From NCBI GenBank assembly GCA_023399375.1, contig JAEWPX010000058.1, positions 1 through 23,709 of the forward strand: a stretch of 23,709 bases of DNA, given 5' to 3'. Shown here piece after piece: positions 19,260-23,709 of the stretch (positions are counted from its first letter, which is position 1; every line of letters starts with the position of its first letter). The notes under the pieces are model-generated. The model saw nothing but the letters and a program-made list of their open reading frames with translations. It was not told where the DNA came from and did no database searches. Both the position numbers and the translations under genes were made by a program. Origin of the DNA: Pseudomonadota bacterium. GTDB taxonomy: Bacteria > Desulfobacterota > Desulfovibrionia > Desulfovibrionales > Desulfovibrionaceae.

Positions 19260-19441
19260 ACGGTCGTCTGCGTGCCCTCGAGGGCGAAAAGAAACGCCTG
19301 TGCGCCCGCGCCGCGCTGGAGCGCCGGCTGCTCGAGGTCGAATGGGGCATGGCCAGGGCCGGCGCGGCGCGGGAGTGCTCGCGCCTGCGAGACGGCTGGA
19401 ACCTTGCCGCCCGACTGCTCGGCCTGTTGCGCCGGCGTTGA
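19250..19441 (+). CDS. Small basic YqjK-like protein
   Basis: A 63-residue, Arg/Ala/Leu-rich protein, third in the yqjDE-type operon. It has a helical first half (LEGEKKRLCARAALERRLLE), then a conserved-looking RDGWNLAARLLGLL segment ending in RRR. E. coli YqjK is also a small basic protein with a central RGWN-like motif. The start ATG at 19250 overlaps the stop of the YqjE-like gene, with AGGGA just upstream. Similarity rests on position, size and the DGWN motif, so the name is tentative. Confidence 0.65.
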   Translation: MFLDGRLRALEGEKKRLCARAALERRLLEVEWGMARAGAARECSRLRDGWNLAARLLGLLRRR

Positions 19442-19478
19442 ACCGGCCGTAGCGCCGCGACCGCGGCGGGAGAGGCAT

Positions 19479-21590
19479 GTGAGACGCTTTCCCCAGAGGC
19501 TCTCCATCCGGGCGGGCCTCGTGCTCCTGGCCCTGCTGGCCGTCCTGCCGGCCCTGGCGCTCCAGGTCTACGACGGCGTGAAGCAGCGCCGCCACCTCGT
19601 CGACGACGCCACCATGGAAGCCCGGCGCGCCGTGGCGGCCATGGCCCAATCCCAGACCCGCATCACCGAGAGCACGCGCCTGCTGCTCGCCACCCTGGCG
19701 GCCATGCCCGAGGTCAAACAGCTGCACACGGCCGCCTGCGGCGCGCTGTTCGCCTCCCTGCTCAACGACAACCCCCTCTACATCAACATCCTCGCCGTGG
19801 ACCGCCACGGCGACATCTTCGCCTCGGGCCTTCCCTTCGGCCGGGTCAACCTCGCCGACCGCAAACACCTCATCGAGGCCATGCACTCCGGGCGCTTCAG
19901 CGTCGGCGAATACATCGTCAGCCGCACGGGATACGATGCCGCCTTCCCCTTCGCCATGCCCTTCCGGGACGAAAACGGACAGATCGCCGGTGCGCTCATC
20001 GCCGCCATCAAGCTGTCGCACTTCGACGACGCCTTCGACCGGATGCTCATGCCCCAGGGCTCGGTCCTCGGCATCACCGACCACCAGGGCATCCGCCTGT
20101 ACTACCGCCCCAAATCGCCCACCAACCCCCCAGGCGCGCCCATCCGCGAGGAGGTCTGGAAAGCCGTCTCCACCAGCCCGGAAGACCAGGGCGTAATGTT
20201 GCTGCCGGGCTCCGACGGCTTCAAGCGCTTCTACGCCTTCGAGCGGCTCTCCCTCGGCCCAGGCCAGCCCCCCTACATGTATTTCGTGGTCGGCCTGCCC
20301 GAATCCGCGGTTCTTGGGGCGGCGCGCGAGGCCCTGGCGGGCAACCTTTTTTTCCTGGCGACCTCGGCCCTGCTCGCCCTGTGCGTGGCCTGGTTCTTCG
20401 GCGGCCCGGTCATCGCCCGCCGCCTGGACCGCCTGGCCGACACGGCCGGCCGCATCGGCCAGGGAGACTTCGCCGCCCGCACCGGGCTGCTCCACGGCGA
20501 ATCCGGCATCGCCAAGGTGGCCAAGAACCTCGACGCCATGGCGGCCCTGCTCGCCGCGCACGACGCCGCGCGGGAGCAGGCCCTGGCCGCGCTGCGCCAG
20601 AGCCAGGAGCGCATGGGGCACATCGCCTCGAGCATGGCCGACTGGATCTTCGAAACCGACGGCGAGGACCGCTACGTCTATATCAGCGAAAAGGTCGCCC
20701 GGACGCTGGGCTACGAACCGGGCGCGCTGCTCGGCAAAACCCCCTTCGATTTCCTGGCCCCGGGCGAGGAGGACGCGTTCCGGACGGCGTTTGCCCAGGC
20801 CAAGGCAGCCCGCGCGCCCATCCGCGACCTCACGGCCTGGCGCGCCACGCGCAACGGCGACAAGCGCTGCGTCCTGACGAGCGCCGTGCCCTGGCACGAC
20901 GAAACCGGCGCGTTCAAGGGCTACCGCGGCGTGGACAGGGACGTGACCGCGAGCGTGCGCGCGCAGCAGGAACTGCGCGACTCCCTTGCGGAAAAGGACA
21001 TCCTGCTCAAGGAAATCCACCACCGCGTCAAGAACAACCTCCAGATCATCTCCGGCCTGCTCTACCTCCAGGAAGAGCGCGTCCAGGACCCCGCGGCCCT
21101 GGAGAGCTTCCGCGAAAGCCGCAGCCGCATCGCCTCCATGGCCCTGGTCCACGAGGAGCTCTACCGCTCGAACGACCTCGCCCGCGTACGCCTCGACCAC
21201 TACATTCAGGAACTGCTGCCGCGTCTGTTCGGTCATGACCAGAAGACGCCGGTTCTCGCCTACGACTGCCGCCTCGCCTCCGTGGACGTGCCCATCGAAA
21301 AGGCCGTGCCCGCGGGCCTGGCCCTCAACGAGCTTTTGACCAACGCCTACAAGCACGCCTTCCAGGACCGCCCGGCCGGCATCCTGCGCCTGCGCCTCCT
21401 CGCCGACGACGAGGCCGTGACCGTCGTCGTCGGCGACGACGGGCCGGGCCTGCCCCCGGATTTCGACCTCGAGGCGGCAGGCACCCTCGGCATGCAGCTC
21501 GTCGCCAACCTGACCCGCCAGCTCGGGGGCGAGGTGCATGCCGCCAACGACGCGGAAGGGGCCGTGTTCACCCTGCGCTTTCCCCGTTGA
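19479..21590 (+). CDS. dCache-HAMP-PAS sensor kinase of the HisKA_2 family
   Basis: A 703-residue membrane sensor kinase. Transmembrane helix 1 (about 12-30) and helix 2 (about 288-309) enclose a periplasmic double-Cache domain (about 33-285, with VDRHGDIFASG, DRKHLIEA and GRFSVGEYIVSR typical of dCache). Then come HAMP (about 310-362), PAS (about 378-495), a HisKA_2 dimerisation domain with EIHHRVKNNLQ (His514-His515) and HATPase (LNELLTNAYKH, GDDGPGLP, GTLGMQLV). This group typically phosphorylates stand-alone or ANTAR-type regulators; none is adjacent. dCache domains bind small organic ligands such as amino acids or carboxylates. Start GTG 19479 follows GGGAGAGG; the open frame further upstream overlaps the YqjK-like gene. 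It lies 37 bp after that gene and may share its transcript. Confidence 0.88.
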   Translation: MRRFPQRLSIRAGLVLLALLAVLPALALQVYDGVKQRRHLVDDATMEARRAVAAMAQSQTRITESTRLLLATLAAMPEVKQLHTAACGALFASLLNDNPLYINILAVDRHGDIFASGLPFGRVNLADRKHLIEAMHSGRFSVGEYIVSRTGYDAAFPFAMPFRDENGQIAGALIAAIKLSHFDDAFDRMLMPQGSVLGITDHQGIRLYYRPKSPTNPPGAPIREEVWKAVSTSPEDQGVMLLPGSDGFKRFYAFERLSLGPGQPPYMYFVVGLPESAVLGAAREALAGNLFFLATSALLALCVAWFFGGPVIARRLDRLADTAGRIGQGDFAARTGLLHGESGIAKVAKNLDAMAALLAAHDAAREQALAALRQSQERMGHIASSMADWIFETDGEDRYVYISEKVARTLGYEPGALLGKTPFDFLAPGEEDAFRTAFAQAKAARAPIRDLTAWRATRNGDKRCVLTSAVPWHDETGAFKGYRGVDRDVTASVRAQQELRDSLAEKDILLKEIHHRVKNNLQIISGLLYLQEERVQDPAALESFRESRSRIASMALVHEELYRSNDLARVRLDHYIQELLPRLFGHDQKTPVLAYDCRLASVDVPIEKAVPAGLALNELLTNAYKHAFQDRPAGILRLRLLADDEAVTVVVGDDGPGLPPDFDLEAAGTLGMQLVANLTRQLGGEVHAANDAEGAVFTLRFPR

Positions 21591-21640
21591 CGCCGCCCCG
21601 GCCTCTCTGGCGCGACGCCGGGACGACGCTGTTGCGGCGG

Positions 21641-21675
21641 ATTTTTCCTGAAAAAATACAGCCGTATTTTTTCAG
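21641..21675. terminator. AT-rich hairpin with competing pairings
   Basis: CTGAAAAAATAC (21648-21659) and GTATTTTTTCAG (21664-21675) are perfect 12-bp reverse complements with loop AGCC. An upstream ATTTTT (21641-21646) can pair with the same A-run, an alternative weaker hairpin. It lies 58 bp after the kinase stop and 63 bp before the next start. It may terminate in either direction, the U-rich arm standing in for a U-tract. Confidence 0.5.
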
Positions 21676-21738
21676 CGACGCCCGTCGCGCAACGTGCTAC
21701 CATGCCAAGCGTACGGCCTGTTTTCCAAAGGAGGCGCC

Positions 21739-21999
21739 ATGGCTCCCGAATGGACCAGACACGACGACAGCACCCATTACCTGAACCTCGGCCGGGCCCT
21801 GCTCGTGGTCGTGGTCCACGAAAAAATGGGCGCGCCGGGCTGGAAGGTGCAGGTCGGCAAACGCTCGCTCAAGGACAAGATTCCCAACCTGGAGGACGCC
21901 AAGCGCGTCGCCCTGGCCTATGCCGAGCGCGTGGCCCGGGACATCCGCGCCGACCTCGACGCCCTCCTTCCTCCCGCACCCGACAAGGACGCCTCATGA
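21739..21999 (+). CDS. Small uncharacterised protein
   Basis: An 86-residue soluble protein. It starts with a charged stretch (PEWTRHDDSTHY), a hydrophobic strand (ALLVVVVHE), a likely beta hairpin (GWKVQVGKRSL) and an amphipathic helix (LEDAKRVALAYAERVARDIRADLDALL). I do not recognise a family. AAAGGAGG lies 5 nt upstream of the start, and the stop overlaps the start of the HD-domain gene (ATGA), so both are translated together. The compact strand-helix layout would fit a small binding protein, but no function is claimed. Confidence 0.72.
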   Translation: MAPEWTRHDDSTHYLNLGRALLVVVVHEKMGAPGWKVQVGKRSLKDKIPNLEDAKRVALAYAERVARDIRADLDALLPPAPDKDAS

Positions 22000-22553
22000 T
22001 CGACCGCGCATCCGCCCTGGCCCTGGTCCTGGCCGAACACCCCAATCCCGGGCTCCTGGCCCACGGCCGCCAGACCGAGGCCGTCATGCGCGCCCTGGCC
22101 GCACGCCTCGGGCACGACCCCGAGCTTTGGGGCGTCACCGGCCTCGTCCACGACCTGGATTATCCGCGCACCGCCGCCGAGCCCGCCCGGCACGGCCTGG
22201 CCCTGCGCGAGGCCCTGCCCGAGGGGGCGCTGCCCGAGGAAGCGCTCTACGCCATCGCCGCCCACAACGACGAGCACACGGGCGTGGCCCCGCAAAGCGC
22301 CTTCGACTTCGCCCTGCGCGCCGCCGAATCCGTCACCGGCATCATCAGCGCCGCCGCCCTGGTGCGCCCCGACCGCATGAACGGCATGGCCCCGAAAAGC
22401 ATCAAGAAAAAGATGAAGGGCAAGGCCTTTGCGGCAAACGTCCGCCGGGCCAACATCCTGGAATGCGAAAAGGCGGGGCTTCCCCTGGACGAGTTCCTGA
22501 CCATAGCCATCGCGGCCATCGCCGGGGTCGCCGCCGAAACCGGACTGGCCTGA
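21996..22553 (+). CDS. HD-domain hydrolase family protein
   Basis: A 185-residue protein of the HD superfamily, resembling the COG2316-type predicted hydrolases. Metal-ligand positions are His23 (LLAHGRQTEAVM), His52-Asp53 (GLVHDLDY), His90 (AAHNDEH) and a Glu111 in place of the usual last Asp (AAESVTG). A conserved lysine-rich segment (KSIKKKMKGKAFAANVRR) follows. HD enzymes hydrolyse phosphate esters, often of nucleotides; the substrate here is unknown. The start overlaps the stop of the small upstream gene by 4 nt (ATGA). An exporter gene follows after 9 bp. Confidence 0.8.
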   Translation: MIDRASALALVLAEHPNPGLLAHGRQTEAVMRALAARLGHDPELWGVTGLVHDLDYPRTAAEPARHGLALREALPEGALPEEALYAIAAHNDEHTGVAPQSAFDFALRAAESVTGIISAAALVRPDRMNGMAPKSIKKKMKGKAFAANVRRANILECEKAGLPLDEFLTIAIAAIAGVAAETGLA

Positions 22554-22562
22554 CGCGAAGCG

Positions 22563-23540
22563 ATGACCCGCGACGCAAAGGCGCATTCCGTGGCCCGCCC
22601 GCTCATCCTGGGGGCCATGGCCGCCCTGTTTTTTTCCAGCACCTTCGTGCTCAACCGGGCGATGAGCCTGGACGGCGGCCCCTGGGTCTGGTCGGCCAGC
22701 CTGCGTTACGCCTTCATGCTGCCCATCCTCGTCGCCTGGACGCTGCTTTCCGGGGGCGTGCGCGGCCTGCGGGACACGCTGGCGCTTTTCGCCGCGCATC
22801 CCCTCTTCTGGACCCTGGCCGGGTCGGTCGGCTTCGGCGTGTTCTACGCCGGGGTGACGCTGGCGTCGGTTTTCTCGCCGGGCTGGGTGGTGGCCACCAC
22901 CTGGCAGGCGACGATCCTGTGCTCGCCCGTGGTGCTGGCCCTGCTCGGACGGCGGGTGCCGGCCAAGGGACTCGTCTTCACGGCGCTCATTTTCGCGGGC
23001 ATCGTGCTGGTCAACCTGGAGCAGGCCCAGGGCGTGGCGGACGTCGGGAGCCTGTGGGGCGTGGCCGCGGTCATCGTCGCCGCCTTCGCCTATCCGCTCG
23101 GCAATCAATTGGTCTGGGAAGCCCGCCACGGCGGCGGCGGGAAGAAGGGCCTTCTCGCCCGCATCCCGCACATCGACCAGCCTGCCCTGGATGCCGGACG
23201 CGCGCCGACGCTGCTTTTAACCATCGGCTCGATCCCCTTCTGGATCGGGCTCATCGCCTTTACGCAACCCCCGCCGCCCGCCACGGGCCAGATCGTACAG
23301 ACGGCGCTGGTGGCGCTTTTTTCGGGCGTGGTCGCCACCACGCTCTTCCTTGGCGCCCGCAGTCTGGCCAAAAGCGCCTACGAGCTGGCCGCGACCGACG
23401 CCACCCAGTCCCTGGAAGTGGTGTTTTCGCTTCTGGGCGAAACCCTGCTCCTGGCCGGCCCCTGGCCCGGCATCCTGGGCGCGGCCGGCATCGCCCTGGC
23501 CGTCGCCGGGCTCGTGCTCTACGTCTGCCGGCAGGTCTAG
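22563..23540 (+). CDS. EmrE/DMT-superfamily efflux transporter
   Basis: A 325-residue inner-membrane protein with about ten hydrophobic helices, of the drug/metabolite transporter superfamily. The spacing and motifs (FFSSTFVLNRAMSLDGGPWVWSASLRY, ATTWQATI, FAYPLGNQLVW, ATDATQSLEVVFSLLGE) fit the multidrug resistance efflux transporter family PF13536 rather than plain EamA. Substrate is unknown. Between helices there is a cytoplasmic insert rich in Gly/Lys (about 188-215). It is 9 bp downstream of the HD-domain gene with a weak ribosome site and is probably the last gene of that operon. Confidence 0.8.
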   Translation: MTRDAKAHSVARPLILGAMAALFFSSTFVLNRAMSLDGGPWVWSASLRYAFMLPILVAWTLLSGGVRGLRDTLALFAAHPLFWTLAGSVGFGVFYAGVTLASVFSPGWVVATTWQATILCSPVVLALLGRRVPAKGLVFTALIFAGIVLVNLEQAQGVADVGSLWGVAAVIVAAFAYPLGNQLVWEARHGGGGKKGLLARIPHIDQPALDAGRAPTLLLTIGSIPFWIGLIAFTQPPPPATGQIVQTALVALFSGVVATTLFLGARSLAKSAYELAATDATQSLEVVFSLLGETLLLAGPWPGILGAAGIALAVAGLVLYVCRQV

Positions 23541-23585
23541 CACTTCCCCCTTGCCCTTCCCTCCCGCCTGCCCTACTCCTGCCCG

Positions 23586-23706
23586 CAAGGACGGGCGCAC
23601 CATACAGGCGGCTGCGCCCCGCTCCACCCCTTTAAGAGTTTTTGGGGAAGGAGGGGGGTCGGGGGGGGGGGCCCGATTTTTTGAAAAAAAAATTGGGCCC
23701 CCCCCC
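23586..23706. repeat. Terminal repeat region with G/C and A/T homopolymer hairpin
   Basis: After the transporter a small stem occurs near 23580-23600 (GCCCG/CGGGC), then an AGTTTTTGGGGAAGG segment and a long hairpin. Eleven G then CCCGATTTTTT (23661-23682) pair, with one G-U position, with AAAAAATTGGG then nine C (23687-23706). This arrangement resembles a dispersed terminator-type repeat I associate with Desulfovibrio genomes and would serve as terminator for the efflux gene. The long homopolymers at the very edge of the window may also mark a contig end. Confidence 0.55.
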
Positions 23707-23709
23707 GGA

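Noticed and set aside
18864..21539. 891-residue minus-strand open frame
   Set aside because: Antisense shadow covering three well-supported plus-strand genes.

Overview
The window reads as a chromosomal segment of a high-GC deltaproteobacterium. A Desulfovibrionaceae member (Solidesulfovibrio/Desulfovibrio-like) is the best guess. The grounds are GC-rich coding sequence with strong GGAGG ribosome sites, a TupA-type tungstate receptor, many PAS-rich signalling proteins, and GC-rich tandem palindromes plus an AT-core hairpin between genes of the kind I associate with that group. This assignment is inference. I see no rRNA, tRNA, transposase, phage module or CRISPR array.

Layout from left to right. 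1-461: no gene; a long perfect hairpin and a run of four GC-rich palindromes. 462-1316 (-): tungstate-binding protein TupA, without tupBC beside it. 1317-1494: divergent control region with a 21-bp perfect palindrome. 1495-6106 (+): signalling cluster of an XRE-headed hybrid histidine kinase with GAF, receiver and HPt domains, a one-domain CheY-like receiver and a CheC-type phosphatase. 6165-8753 (-): probable magnesium uptake pair, an NRAMP-related transporter with altered metal-site residues and a soluble MgtE-like sensor (PRC-PRC-MgtE_N-CBS-CBS), preceded by a roughly 500-nt leader that holds an internal terminator-like hairpin. 9367-9978 (-): FlxA-like coiled-coil protein behind a sigma-28-type promoter. 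10309-12789 (-): PAS-PAS-PAS-GGDEF-EAL protein with a good intrinsic terminator.

13105-13455 (+): secreted SH3b-like protein. 13579-15285 (+): glutaminyl-tRNA synthetase. 15286-15956: no gene; hairpins and palindromic repeats. 15957-16286 (+): Cys-rich lipoprotein. 16486-16734 (+): Nif11-like small protein behind a near-consensus sigma-54 promoter, running into a PAS histidine kinase (to 18503) whose start is unclear. 18575-19441 (+): three-gene ElaB/YqjD-YqjE-YqjK-like envelope operon. 19479-21590 (+): dCache-HAMP-PAS-HisKA_2 kinase. 21739-23540 (+): small unknown protein, HD-domain protein and EmrE/DMT-type exporter. The window ends in a homopolymer-rich hairpin.

The main theme is signal transduction: three histidine kinases, a lone receiver, CheC and a c-di-GMP enzyme, with metal handling (tungstate, probably magnesium) and envelope proteins. 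The most notable points are the transporter/sensor pair with its possible attenuated leader, the DNA-binding domain fused to a membrane-free hybrid kinase next to a palindrome, and the sigma-54-driven Nif11-like protein that overlaps a kinase.
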